Origin: Bombus terrestris
Taxonomy: Eukaryota > Arthropoda > Insecta > Hymenoptera > Apidae
DNA length: 64,000 bases
NCBI RefSeq assembly: GCF_910591885.1
Contig: NC_063273.1
Location: 7,254,001 to 7,318,000, forward strand
Direction: 5' to 3'
Made by a program: the position numbers and the translations under genes. The first letter of the stretch is position 1, and every line of letters starts with the position of its first letter. The notes under the pieces were generated by a model. It had not been told where the DNA came from. It did no database searches and saw nothing but the letters and a program-made list of their open reading frames with translations. Positions 51,250 to 64,000 of this stretch are shown in pieces.

Positions 51250-53150
51250 TTAAGAATCTGGTGATTCAGAGTATAAATTCTGAAGATCCGTGAGCAGTTT
51301 ATTTGATATATATGTTACATTAACAGATTTATCTATGCTATCTACTTGACATAATGATTTGAACTTTTTACTATCTGGAGTTTCTAAAAAATTTATATTT
51401 GACTTTAAAGCCATATATTCTCTGAGTGATCGATTCAGCTTACATTTTTTTAGACTTTTAGGAGTCTTTGGTTTAGATAAGTAATTCTGAATAGGTTTTG
51501 CGTGCATAATATTAAGTTGATTTTCTAATTCTAGAAAACTTCCATCTGCTACTGCAGTATCAGACATTCTTCTTATATTGAAACCTCTGTCATTTTCTTT
51601 ATTTTCATCATTTCCAGTTGACTTACTTTCATTTGAATCCTTTTTGTTTATTACTGTAATTTGTGGTATATGTGTAATAGGTGTCTTCAACTGTTCTTCT
51701 GAATATTGTACTGATTTGCAACAAGTTTCTACTTGCACTCCTTTGTCCATCATTTTATTACTTCTATTCTCAGTATCAGAAGTAATATCTCTATCTTTTA
51801 CAAGTAATTCTGTGACATGTGTTAATAGTGATCTTAATTTAGGTATCCTTTCCTCTGTTTCTTTTAATAAATCTTTTAAGTCATGTTCCAATCGAATAAT
51901 TTTATCTTTATTTATACAGATCACCTCAGGTGATTCCACATTTGTACAATTTCCAGAAGCCACTAATTTTATATCTTCAATATCATTATATAAATTTTGA
52001 ATACAGTTATCTGTTTCTTTTGGTTTTGATGATATGTCACATTTTAAAGCACTCTTGTTTGGAATAAATTTCTCATGTATTGAATTATTTTGTGTAAACA
52101 CCTGATTCTCATTATTTGTTATTATTTGTTGAGAGGATTTTAATGCTACATGTAATGTTTCCAAAAGTTGTACACGATTTATATCAATAGGATTTGGTTT
52201 TGAATTATTAGAACATTGAACAATTTTCTGTTCATTATATATTTGCCTATTCTTAGATGGTACTGCAGAATTAATATTAACAGCTAAGGATTCACTCGTG
52301 ATTTTATTTTCATTTTTAGAGTCAGTATTTATTTCATCTATTTCTCTTGATATTTCATATATTGTTGACTGCCTAGTTATGTTCACATTACATTTTTCTA
52401 AATATTTATCTTTTATAGCATTTGGTGGTAGTAATAAACTTCTTTTCTTTATTGGTTTAGAAATCTTATGATGAAACTGCTCAGATTTATCTGGTTGAGT
52501 TTTATTTTCATTGTTATTTTTTGTAGCATTAATAGGAGTACCATTAAAATTAAGAAATCTACGTACATGCTTTTTACAGGATTCAATTTGAATACCTAAC
52601 AAAAATAAAATTATATGTTATTATAAATATTTAATTAAAGATACTAATATATACTAACCACTTTGTTCCACATTTGCCCTTATATTTTTTTTGTTTGAAA
52701 GTGCACCCAATCTTTCTGGTTGTGTTCTTTTACGTACTGAAATTCGTTTATTTTTATGAATATATAACACTTACATAAAAAAGATTAAGGACAAAATATA
52801 TATATGTACCACTGTCTTGAGGAATGCCTTTTACATTTTCGGGTAGACGAAGCAATTGTGCAATTTTAATTGGTTGAGGTCTTTCATAGTCTATGAAATG
52901 AAAACTTAATTAGTAAGACTATTTGATTTATGTACGAAAATTATATTATAGCGAAATTACCTTTTTTATGTACGCTGTTTGATAGTAATTTTGAACATGT
53001 TGAATATTCTGTCATCCTTTTTGACTGTGGTCGCTTAACTTTGGATTTACCCTGAAGGAAAATATGTAATCATGTATATCATTTATGTAGATTCTTTATA
53101 TATTACAAAATTTAATTTACACCCACTGTTGAACTAGATGTAATAGGCAT
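51250..53150 (-). CDS. Unrecognised 541-aa protein with KEN box and coiled coil
   Basis: I do not recognise the family. Exons in transcript order: 53150-53121, 53051-52961, 52890-52810, 52736-52659, 52595-51250, all in phase. Seen: a basic, Lys/Arg-rich N-terminal 130 residues; a Lys/Asn/Ser-rich disordered middle; a heptad-like segment around 315-360 (IRLEHDLKDLLKETEERIPK); a KEN motif at 426-428, the usual degron for the APC/C-Cdh1 ubiquitin ligase; and several Ser/Thr-Pro sites near the C-terminus (PKTPKS, LETPDSKK). No transmembrane segment, zinc finger or catalytic motif. Basic charge, coiled coil, KEN box and TP sites together suggest, as inference only, a cell-cycle-regulated nuclear or microtubule-associated protein. 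The four small exons are supported by phase and splice signals only. A longer unspliced frame starting in the last intron is the alternative. Confidence 0.75.
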
Positions 53151-54796
53151 TATTTTTAATTCTTAATTGAGTATTAACGTATCAAAATATTATATCTTTC
53201 ACATTATAATTTATACCACAAGTTGCTTTTTACTTATTTTATCCATTCTTACTTCACATAATGTAGTGCAATAATTAAATGCTTTTAACAATTACACTAT
53301 AAACATAAATAAAATACAAATGTAAAGATAATGTATATAAACAAATTCAAATTTCTTAGAATTTAACGGATTTTAGTCATGAAACTCAATAATGAATAGA
53401 TCCGTAAGTGACAAATCATGTTTCAGTTATATGGAATGGCGCATTTACATTGTGCAAGCATAGCATACACCAATGAAAAGTTGTGAACTTACATTTTACA
53501 TATCGCGCGTTTAGTTTATGATTCTAAATCCACAAGTTAGAAATAAAAGTTATATATTGTATAGCAATAATTTTTATGGATGCTTATGTATATAATGTAC
53601 ACTACACGATTAATTACCTGTTACAAGCAAGTACTATGCAAATGTGAAAGGTTTTGCGCAGATTTCTTATCTATAGTTGGCTATTCCCCAAAGTCACATC
53701 TGTCGGCCATTTTGTTAAATTTATTTCTAAACGTATCCCCTCCAAATTGAAAACAACCGAAGGTTGACGCTGTTCTTAATCTCGATAAAGTATTTTTGGT
53801 TAGGTTAATAGCTGTGTAGAGGATATTTAACAGTAAGTAAATTATTGTGATTGCGTCTATTTCTATCAACATTGAATTGAGGCAGAAAATTTCTACGCGT
53901 GCACGAACAAGTACCACTTTAGCATAGTTCGTAATGTGTAATTGGATGGAAGGAGGCTCAGAATAAAGAGAGGCTATGGCTACTGCTTTGATCATATGTA
54001 AAATACTGTTACCCTATCGGCCACCCATTGTTTTTCATTACCCATCTATTTGGCACTTCTATCAATTGGTTCATTCGCGTAAAACAATTTTCTATTTCGA
54101 AATGCTTCTTATAACCTCTAAAGTCATAACCTATATAATATAACCTTAGATGTCAACATTTTAAATATTCGTTGTTTAAAAAGTTTAGTGAAAACGCTCT
54201 TAGAAAATCTTAAATCCATAATTGATAAATAATTTTGAATGTCTCTTACTGTATCTTCTAAGTTAGTTTCACACACAACTTTCAACATTGCACCTTATGT
54301 TATTTAATATTATATATTATTAAATAAATTTAATTCATTTTCAATAGGAAATGTATAAAGAGGAATCTTTCGTTAACAATTTATAATTAATGAATGAAAG
54401 TAATTATTTTCTTACTACAAAGATAGCTATTATAGATAGAAGACTTTCTGTGAAAACAATTCTTTAATTCACAATGTTTTATTTTTACTTAAAAATTAAG
54501 TAGATAATCATCTATTAAAAAGAAGGTTTTGTTCTTTTGAATTTGAACCATATCTCTTTAGATTTAAATTAATTGTGTCAATATTTAACCTCATATAATA
54601 TATTTTTGATGTTTATGTATTTATATGTTCTGTGTATTATGTATATACTGGTAGATGATATATAGATATTATATAAATAACATATCAAAGTAATGAAATA
54701 AAAGAAATTAAAATGATCACTATACAACTTTAAGATTAAGAGTAATTCTTATATTTTAGTGATTTCAGTGATCAAATAAGTTTAGATTATAACAAA
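53151..54796. promoter_or_regulatory. Divergent region between the 541-aa gene and the zinc-finger gene
   Basis: About 1.6 kb between start codons facing away from each other. A GC-richer patch around 53640-54000 is the likeliest promoter area; the rest is AT-rich. A 104-aa minus-strand frame (53681-53995) lies in this patch but has no recognisable domain. Confidence 0.5.
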
Positions 54797-57700
54797 ATGG
54801 ATGTTGCTGGAGACTTAACACTACAGTGGGTGGAGGAGGTGGGAAATGTTATTCACGAAGAGGTAATATGTGGTTTAGAAGCACAACTTGTTGGAGCAGA
54901 AGAGGAAGTGATAGGAGCTTGCGAAGAAGTTACAATAGAAGAAACAGTAGAGTCAGTTCCCAATGTTACTTCTACGACAGGGCCAGAAATATTAATGGTA
55001 CCACAATCCAACGACATGGAATCTATTTACATAGTTCCACAAGATCAAGGTCATGATTATTTAAACATACAGGTTACAGAAGAAGTAATTGCAGATAATT
55101 GGGATAGATCTGGTCCAGAAGATGGGTAAGTTTAAATAAAATATCTTTTTAAGTTAAATTTAATAAATTGAATAATTAATTAATTTTATATTTTGAAGAG
55201 TTGAGATATCAGAAGTAAAAGTATCTCATGAAAATTTATTGGAATATGATGATATGGAGATACCATTGCCAATTGATCAAGATTCATATACAAATAGCAG
55301 ACCTTATCCATGTGATTTCTGTAGCAGGAGGTTTAGAAAGAAAGCAAACTTAATGAATCATATGGTAACACATCAAACAGATCGACCTCATGGTTGTAAT
55401 TTATGTGGAGCACGTTATGCAAGAAAATGTGATCTTATGAATCATTTAAAGATTCATGCTTATGCACCACCACGAGATGGTTTAGAGGATGATTTAAACG
55501 ATGATGATTCATTGGCACCAGAAGAAGAGGAATCTACTAAAGGTAGACGTAAAAAGGTACAATCAAGCGTACCAAGAAAACGCAAAAACAATTCTATTTC
55601 AAAACGCAATATGGAAGATAATAAAATGGAAATGGGCAAGTACGTCAGTAAATCTTATGATTATGTTGATGAAGATATGCGCCTTTTGGAGGAAATGACT
55701 AGTAGAAATTCTGCGCGCAGTAGTAACTATGCTTCAAGCTCAAGATGGACTGAACAGATGTCACCTGTATCAAACGAAGTTCAAACACCACGGTGGCCTA
55801 TAACTGATCCAACAAAACCATATGTGTGTCAGTATTGTGGTGTTGGTTTTGCAAGGGAAAAAGCACTTGCTTCTCATGCACGCATACATGGTGGTGATAG
55901 TCCATTTGAATGTACATCTTGTGGTGATATGTTTTGGGATGTTAATAGTTTAAGGGAACATGTTCGTATCAAACATGGTGGTACAGTACAATCTGATACA
56001 GAGGAATATGATAATGATGCCACATATACAGGAGATGAAAGATTTGGGGAATTCTATTGTAATACTTGTGGTGTTCCTTTTCATCGTTTGGATTTACTTA
56101 AACGCCATCAAAAGTAAGATAACTTTATGCTAGTGGACAAACTATATTTATTTATTAAGATTACATATATTAGCTAAAAATGCATTTTGTCTCAATGCTT
56201 GACCAATTTGCAAGAAAATTAATTACAATGTGATATTAATTTTAATGTTGATTGCATTAGGATTCATGTCAAACAGGAGGCTGCTGATATGATGGAAGGT
56301 CCAAGTCGACTTCATGTTTGTAATGTTTGTGGTGAATGGTTTGAAGAAGCTTTGGCATTGTTAGCACATGCTGAACTTCATGCTAGGTACTATTTAACTA
56401 AGATTTCTTTTTAATTAAAATTTGGGTCTGTAGGATAATAATATTTTTGAAAATTTATATTATTTTAAATTTATTTATATTCTATATTTAAATGAATATT
56501 ACTGTAAAAGATTGTTTAACCTGCCTAGATCACCCGGTCATCGATGTTTACTGTGTGGGGAAAGATGTCGTGATGATGCTGAAGTTGCTGAACATGTTCG
56601 ACAAAATCATGCTCAAGATGCTCCACCAAATACATGTACTCTTTGTGGAAAAACGTGTAAAGATAAACGCAGTTTATTAAAACATTCATGGGTTCATAAT
56701 GTCGATAAAACTTTTGGATGTACAAAATGTGGGAAACGTTTTCATAGCAAAGCTAGATTACGAAGGTACTTATTATAATTGTTCTTATATGTCTGTAACC
56801 CCAATCATTTACTTACTACAATCTTGTTTTAGACATATGGTATCACATCGCAATAAGATGGTAGCTTGTGATGAGTGTGGAGAAGAGTTCCCTGACGGTA
56901 GAGCTTTGGTTAGCCACCGTCATTCACATAATAAAGATCTAGGTGGTCGTTCTTTCCCATGCCGAGAATGTGGAAAAACATTTGGTAGTCGTAGTTCACA
57001 ACAAATTCATATTCGTATTCACACTGGAGAAAGACCATATGGTTGTAGATTTTGTTGGAAAGCATTTGCTGATGGCGGAACTTTAAGAAAACATGAACGT
57101 ATCCATACAGGAGAAAAGCCATATGGATGCGCAATTTGTCCACGTGCTTTTAATCAAAGAGTAAGGCAGCTTAATTAAAATATACTTTACTATTCCATTT
57201 AAATACATTATATCTTAATTTTTTATTACTTCTTTTTTATTACCTTAGGTTGTTCTTAGAGAACACGTTCGTGCTCATCATTCAGGTCCCGATCCAAAAT
57301 GTGTAGGTAGTATTACACCATACTTATGTAAAGTATGTGGTGATGCATATGGAACATCGGAAGAAATAGTTGCTCATATTGTGCAACATTGTGATGATAA
57401 TACCGCATTAAGACGTCAGCCACAAACTGGACCACGTAAATATAAAAGAAGACGTAAATTAAAAACACATGAAACCAACACGATGTTGCGTATGACTGAG
57501 CAGTATGATATGGAAGGAGGTTCTGATTCAGATGATAATACAAAAAGAAAGCTTGGAAGAAAAAATAAGCAACATCGATCGAACGTTGAAGAAGGTTATC
57601 AGAATGTTCTTAAAAGTTTTGAAAACTCTTTACAAAATATAAATTCAATCGTCAGCAATTCAAAGTTAAATCCTGGAAAATCGAAGCTTTCTAAGAAGAA

Positions 57701-58586
57701 GCTTAGGAAAGAAGAAAAAAAAAGTGAAGCTGAAGCTTCATGTCAACCTGGTAGACCAAAAATGATTCATACCCAAAAAACAAGAGTGCCTGTAGAAATT
57801 GGTGGTGATGGAGTTAAAAAAGGACAGAAAACTAAAACAATGGTAACAAGGACACCTAAAATGATGCCACAAGAGCATAAGTTAGGTGTTTTCCCGGGCG
57901 GGGAAAGGAACAGACCAAGAACAAAAAACGTTAGTTATCACATTGAAGGGAAACTTCAACCAACACCTGCAACATTCCCAAAACAAAAGGAAGAAACTTT
58001 ATTACCTCCAACACCAATACATCATCAATCGCCATTAACCAATATAAAAATAGAACCAAACTTACAAAAAACGTCAAATAATAATCACAGAAATAATAAT
58101 GGCAATATTCTTGCTATTAATAATGAAAAAATGGAGTCAACACCTAGAAAAAAATCAGGTGTCTTGAGAAAAATTAAAAAACAGAAAGATGTAATTAAGC
58201 AAGAACCAATAGATATTGACCATGAGGAAATACAAAATAATAATAATACAGAAAATACGGATTCAGACAGATTAATGGATCATTCAGTGGATGGAAGTAA
58301 TTTAGAAGTCGCATTCGAGGCAAGTGTTACTACCGAGGAAGAAAATATACTTCCTGATGTAGGTGAAGCAAATAATACCGAAGATGTGGGTACTGGAAAT
58401 GTAAAACTTAGTGTAAAAGTTGAGTCAACACCTCAAAGAATGTTGGCTGTTCATAGCGTTATAGCCCCTGTGGATGATATTCCAGAAACTATAATACCAG
58501 ATGCTGTAGAATATACATGCGAAATGTGTTCTGCAGTATTTTCCAGCCGAGCAGAATTATTGGTCCATGTTCCAATACACATTTGA
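54797..58586 (+). CDS. C2H2 zinc-finger protein with 15 fingers
   Basis: Probable nuclear DNA-binding protein; I cannot assign an orthologue. Exons 54797-55125, 55199-56113, 56261-56386, 56529-56765, 56833-57160 and 57249-58586 join in phase to give 1090 aa. Seen: an acidic N-terminus (about 1-130); two fingers (YPCDFC, HGCNLC); a charged linker with a basic stretch (GRRKKVQSS, PRKRKN); fingers 3-5; fingers 6-9, two of which have unusual tips (GERCRDD and GKTCKDK, Cys in place of the usual aromatic); and fingers 10-14 with two classical TGE(R/K)P linkers (between fingers 11-12 and 12-13). A long basic, Asn-rich disordered region follows (about 700-1060), with sumoylation-like IKxE motifs (IKIEP, IKQEP), then one isolated C-terminal finger (YTCEMCS). 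No ZAD, BTB or KRAB domain seen. A frame-consistent ATG follows an AT-rich leader. Confidence 0.88.
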
Positions 58587-60684
58587 TTTAATTTGTTCAA
58601 TGAAGTTAATGAGGTATGCAAAATTTGTTCAATTTTAAAAATATTTGATTAATTAAGCAATATTTTAACAATGATCAATGAAAGTTTATATGTTTATTTC
58701 AATTGACATTATGTTATTATGCCAAAATGTCCTCTACTCGTTGCTCTATGAAGTGCACCAGATGTTTGTGTTTAACATATATTTTAAAAGTTGATGCTGT
58801 CTTTAGTTTATTACGTCATTCTATGTATGGTATGCAGAAACTTTCAAACATAATCGTTTTCAATTAACATTATTATTATATCCTTTTTATACTATTCGTG
58901 TTTCTCTTTAACAAAGCTGTTTGGCTCAAAATTCATATTGAATCATGATACAATGAGTAATGTTATAAATATTTTATATGTTTACAATTTACAAAGTCAC
59001 CTACCCCTGTCAAAGGATTGAAATCTTAGACCATTCTTTTACAATCCACAATTTTATAATGAAATTTAACAAAAAATGAAATAATGGCACGCTGTGTACA
59101 TAAAATATTAAAATATTCTAAATATTAATGCGAGTGTATTTTATAATATATATTATTCGTTTATATGAATTAAATCTACTCCGTACTTTGCTTTTAGCTC
59201 CTAAGTAATTGGATACATGACAGCCAATGCATTGAAGTATTATGATAAACAATTTGTATGCAATATTACCATCTGAACCCAGATTGTTTTTCGTTAATTT
59301 TTTACTTATAACAATAAGTAGAAATCAACATAGCATAATTGGAAAATTAGCTATTAACTATTTGATTCATATTTGAAGAAAAAAGAGATTATACTTATAA
59401 ATTTGTCTTGAATTAAATACCTGTAACATTGTAACATGTAATAATATACATACTTTTCACAAGTTGCAATGGAAACATATTTGTACAAATTAATTTTCAT
59501 ATTTTGGAGCATTTTGTGACACAAGAAACACGAATGCATTGTTACTGTTTAATAGTATTCATAGTAAAAATATAATTATTTTTATGGTATACTTTGTTTA
59601 TACTAACATATCTGAATGGCTTTTTTAAATTAGAAAACCATTTTAATACATTTGGCATTATATGTAATTATATGAAACATGTGTAGAATTTGATGAAAAA
59701 GGAAACATTAAAACTTAAATGTTATAAGCTCCCAAATTATTTTAATTTAAGTGCTGGTATAATATGCAGAATCAAATATGAATTTCAAACTTAAAAGAAG
59801 GGCAAAATTCTAGTGTATCTATTATCTTATTTATTTACTTATGTTACATGTTGAAAATATCTATTTCATTAGATGTGATATCATCCATCAATTGTATATT
59901 ATTTATAGCTGATGATGTTATTATAACTGATGAATGCTATTATAGCATTACATTAAACAGTACCATAGAGGAAAAAGCAGAATTATATTTTGTTTTGGTT
60001 AATATAAATTTACATATTACTATAAGCTCATAAAAGTTTAATGTTACAGAGTAAAGATTTGAGTATTGGAGATAGTGTATATACTATCGTACAAATATTT
60101 TAGATATATTGACAAGTAGCTTTCGCAACATCGCATTTTTGTTCCATAAAAATAAATAATTATACACAGATACTAAAGTTTTCTTTCTAATTATTACTAA
60201 AGAGATTTAATAATTTTATTTATTTTCAGATAAAAATAGTTCAATTAATTTTTAATTATCTCTTGTCATTTTTTCTGTTCAAATACTCTGAATACAATTT
60301 TTATTAATAAGAAACATATTTCATCTCAAAAAGTTGTATTAAATTAAATTTGAAATTATTTTATATAAAATAATATTTGCTGTTTACTAAATTACATGTT
60401 ACAGATATTCAAGATTTTTATTGCTTTGCAGATGTTTTATATTTTACTAACTAATATCTAATATTATATTAAATAATAAAAAACATCTAATTAATGTTCC
60501 AAATTGTTTAAAGTCTGCAAGGTCGTATAATTGAATATTATGTTTTAAAAATTATTTAAAATATATATATATTTTCTTGTATAAAGTAACATACAATAAT
60601 TTTATTATATTTAATCCAAGATACTGTAGACTTTTGTAATATCTTTCTTAGCTTCGAGGTGATATATGTGTATATGCGTGATTG

Positions 60685-60731
<47 letters not shown>

Positions 60732-62440
60732 TCCAAAGTTAAATTAATTGTATTTCAATGGCATTATATGAGGCAATCAATCAAAACCAGTGTGTGCTCT
60801 ATTTTTATAACTAAGAGATATTTTGAATATAATGAAGAATATAATGAAAATTCTGATACCATTTGTAACATTTTGCAAAACAACGTGTGTATATACATAT
60901 ATATATTATTATTTGATATTTTTATCTGTCTTTATAGAAATGGTGCACAATGCCCACTATTCATTTGTTTCTATATTTTTATATATAAACGAAATTATTT
61001 GAAAAAATTCAACAAGTAAATTAAAAGATATTGGTAATATTGTTTAAGGAAAAAAGACACTTTTCAGAGAAACATTCAAGTAATAGAGAATGCGTTTAAT
61101 AATTATATTCATGGGACAGCATCATATTTTGTATGTTGTGTACATACTTGAATAGTGATTAATTTTTTTAGTAGTATATGTAATTATATTAATGATGTAA
61201 TGCTAAAGAAACAATTAAATTCACATTTAAATTCACAGAATACAAGCTAGACTTCGTACTGTTTCGAAATTATGATATAAGACATTTAGAGATGTCTTAT
61301 AAATTTAGAAAAATTCATATGTGACCAATGTAAAGTTACAACTTTTGGATAAGAACTATGTAAATATAAATTTACATAAAAAAACATCAAAAATCTCAGA
61401 CAAAGGTTGATATATTATGTATAAATAATTCTTATTTCAATATTACACATAATTACATTCCCGTTTAACGGTAGCTTTAATATTATTTAAGCATAACACA
61501 AAAGATTCGAAAATTGATTTAGTTAACGCGTGCATAGAGCAGCTAGTGCAGGTGGCAATAATTGCAAAGAAATGCGAATTGGATGAAATTTCGAAATAAA
61601 ATGTTTAAAAAGTGGTACAGACAAGAACATGTACATAAGTTTTTTGTTTTTTCAACTATAAGAAGATTGATTGCATGTAAGTATCCGTGGCTTCTTTCTA
61701 CCGATAATTAATCTAAAATAAATAGTGTAGCATACAATACTATGTTGCATGATAAAATCTTAAACAGTTGCTGAAAAATTCGTATATGTATTACTTAAGT
61801 TGTAAACTATATAAGATCTAAGAATATGTATAGATCTATAAGCTCTAAATTAGCATTTTCTCGATAGAATTGTTTGTATCTATCAGAGATAAAGTAGCTA
61901 CAGAAAGAAAGTGTACATACTATTATCTTGGATATGGTATGGTGTTGTTAATCGTAGTTATATATATATTTTTTTTTTAATAAACCGCGTCAATAATTAT
62001 AAAGATATAATTAATTACGTCCGCACAAAGTCACGGATAATTCGAAGTACATATAGTAATGATGTGTGTACAATTGTAAATATGTATTCATTTGTATACT
62101 TTAAAGTTGTGTCATTTCTATCTAGTGACAAGTTTAAAAAAAATGGTACAGATTCGATAGAATCAGTTTAAGTTACACTATCAAATACTTGCTGCTTTTG
62201 TTTTTATTTTGAATTAAAACTTATACAAAATATACAAATTAATGCGGTTGAAAATATTATGTAAATGAATGGTAGTTATATATAATTTAATATTATACTG
62301 TATAAAGTCTTAAAACTTTATATTATGGAAATCGTAATAATAGTATAACAACAATGTTTTCACCATTCATAAAAATATGTATAATATTATCTATGTTTAT
62401 GCTAAGAGCAGGTATATAATTTAAGGTACTGTATCTTTAA
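58587..62440. other. Convergent AT-rich region between zinc-finger gene and SLC35G gene
   Basis: 3.9 kb that must contain both 3' UTRs. It contains a TA repeat at 60683-60729 and many AATAAA-like signals (one near 60149). No coding exon, RNA gene or mobile element could be supported. Confidence 0.55.
60683..60729. repeat. TA dinucleotide microsatellite
   Basis: Alternating TA run with one CA interruption, between the convergent zinc-finger and SLC35G genes. Confidence 0.95.
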
Positions 62441-63608
62441 TTAGGGAATAAAATCACAAACATTATAAATTTCTTTCTCAAATCCCATACATATAACAGA
62501 GACTATGATTAGAAATGCTCCAATGATACTGGTTGATGTAGGCTGATCTCCAAAAAAATATATTTGTACAATATAAGCTAAAATAATATCTAAAGATCTA
62601 GTCACTGATACTTTTCCAGCACCTTCTATCTTTAATGCATTAGTTACTAAAATTTGACCTGATAATCCAGTTAGTGCTACTAACAATATTTTACTCCAGG
62701 TAATCCAATCATGTGGCAACTTTGATTTTTGTTCGTGATTATCTGACACAAGGAAGAAGAAAAATATCGCTGTAATGAGTGAATACCAAGATAGGTTGAA
62801 GATTATTGTTGAATAATGGATTTTCGAACACTTCCTCATAATAACTATGTTAAGAGCTGTAAACAGGGTCGCTAAGATAGCACATACATATCCCATCACA
62901 TTGTACGATTCAGCTCTATATGTCTAAAAAAGAAATACTTTATATCAAATTATTTATTTACAGAAGCATAAAAAATGTTGTTCTTTTACCTGAAATAGAA
63001 ATGGTGGTTTAGATACAAAAACAACACCTGCAAAGAGTGCACACATAACTATCACACGTAATATTCCACAAGGTTCTTTTAACAAAATGAAAGATAGTGC
63101 AATAACAATCACTGGAGAACTAAATATGATTGTTGTAGCATCTCCTATAGGTAATTTTCGAAAACTATAATATAATAATGATAAAGTTGCACCACCTACT
63201 ATTCCCTAAGAAAAGATGATATACTTTATTAGATTATTTTTATTTATTATTTTATAGAATATTATATAACTATTATTAATTTTATAGTTAACATACTTGC
63301 AAATGTAAGAGCATTCTTTGCCCTTTGGGTCCAAAAAGACTTTTGGAAACTTTAAGTGCTACAGTAGCCATAACTAACATTTGTAGAATAGATCTGATAG
63401 CCAGTAATACCATAGGATGTACGTTTTCTACTGCTTTGACTAATGCAGAACTAATTGTAAAAAATGTACCTGATAAAAATGCCAAAAATACTCCATACCA
63501 TTTGGTACCCTCTTGATACGTTTCAGCATTATTGGCGAATTGTTCAGTGTAATGATATTCTGGATGTATACTGTTATAAGAAGCAGTAGATTCAATGCTG
63601 AACTTCAT
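62441..63608 (-). CDS. Solute carrier family 35 member G (EamA/DMT) protein
   Basis: Multi-pass membrane protein of the drug/metabolite transporter superfamily. Exons 63608-63297, 63205-62990 and 62923-62441 join in phase 0 to give 336 aa. Seen: a short polar N-terminus; then about ten hydrophobic segments in two EamA halves (first from WYGVFLAFLSGTFFTISSAL, second from YVCAILATLFTALNIVIMRK); an internal basic-acidic loop KSKLPHDWITW; and a conserved-type ending before a short cytosolic tail. Length suits SLC35G1 (also called POST, a STIM1 partner in mammals). Substrate is unknown. The start is the first ATG (MKFSIESTASYNS). Confidence 0.9.
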
Positions 63609-64000
63609 TCTTTGGCTATTTTACAGCTACAATACACGATTATACTGAACGAGACATTTGCGGTATACTACCGTTTACCGCTAATACAGCTGCTGTCTGA
63701 TAAAATTAACATACAGCTTTGCACGTCAAACAGCTTATTACAGATTAATGCTGGTAGGAAGATTTGGAAAATGTAACGATCGAATTGAAATTCGTCTGTA
63801 TGTAAAACAGTAAAAAATGTTAATTATAAGATCAAATTTGTTATAAAAATATGGTTCTCTTTACATTTATTTAAAGACATTTTTCATTTTGAAATTAATG
63901 TATTCATTAATATGACTGAAATAAGTACATCTATTCATAATTATGTAACTTAATATAAATAACTGGAATCTATATCTTTTGTTAAATGAATTGTACATTG
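63609..64000. promoter_or_regulatory. 5' flank of the SLC35G gene
   Basis: About 390 bp upstream of the minus-strand start codon, running to the window edge. It presumably holds the promoter and 5' leader; no core motif stood out and no other exon is seen. Confidence 0.5.

Noticed and set aside
52596..52602. ATG just before the last exon of the 541-aa gene as the true start
   Set aside because: It lies in the intron before acceptor TAG; four upstream exons join in phase to the same frame and begin at a better ATG (53150).
53681..53995. 104-aa minus-strand frame upstream of the 541-aa gene
   Set aside because: Sits in the likely divergent promoter; no domain or splice evidence, although a small unknown protein cannot be excluded.
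60666..61019. 117-aa frame with Tyr/Ile-rich start
   Set aside because: Begins in the TA repeat and continues in AT-rich DNA between convergent genes; no coding character.

Overview
The window looks like insect nuclear DNA, most probably from a hymenopteran (bee, ant or wasp). The coding exons match insect proteins with canonical GT-AG introns. The intergenic DNA is AT-rich, and the short mobile elements are of mariner and piggyBac type. The species assignment is inference from protein and repeat character; no search was run. No bacterial, viral, tRNA, rRNA or CRISPR feature was seen.

Layout. (1) 1-16.7 kb, minus strand: SNAP25, the neuronal plasma-membrane SNARE, in very large introns full of microsatellites. 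Its last coding exon lies beyond the left edge. It has three alternative versions of one 49-nt exon (3841-3889, 6128-6176, 9966-10014), which is the most interesting item here. (2) 16.7-23 kb: SNAP25 5' leader and promoter DNA, with candidate upstream non-coding exons. (3) 23.1-25.9 kb, plus: a secreted or lysosomal cathepsin F-type cysteine protease carrying cystatin-like domains. (4) 25.9-27.9 kb: convergent intergenic DNA with a piggyBac-like MITE. (5) 27.9-32.8 kb, minus: PRPF39, a U1 snRNP-associated splicing factor. (6) 33.9-37.8 kb, plus: spastin, divergent from PRPF39. (7) 37.8-43.0 kb: AT-rich DNA without recognisable genes. (8) 43.0-44.5 kb, minus: TIA-1/TIAR (Rox8), a three-RRM RNA-binding protein. 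(9) 46.6-50.5 kb, minus: GIT-type ArfGAP, with a 79-bp mariner-derived palindrome in one intron. (10) 51.2-53.2 kb, minus: an unrecognised 541-aa protein with a KEN box. (11) 54.8-58.6 kb, plus: a 1090-aa protein with 15 C2H2 zinc fingers. (12) 62.4-63.6 kb, minus: a SLC35G/EamA-type ten-helix membrane protein.

The genes are not an operon and share no single pathway. There are loose themes: membrane and cytoskeleton biology (SNAP25, spastin, GIT) and RNA processing (PRPF39 and TIAR, both linked in other animals to U1 recruitment at weak 5' splice sites). All exon joins below were checked by reading phase. Every multi-exon model stays open from its start codon to its stop, or to the window edge for SNAP25.
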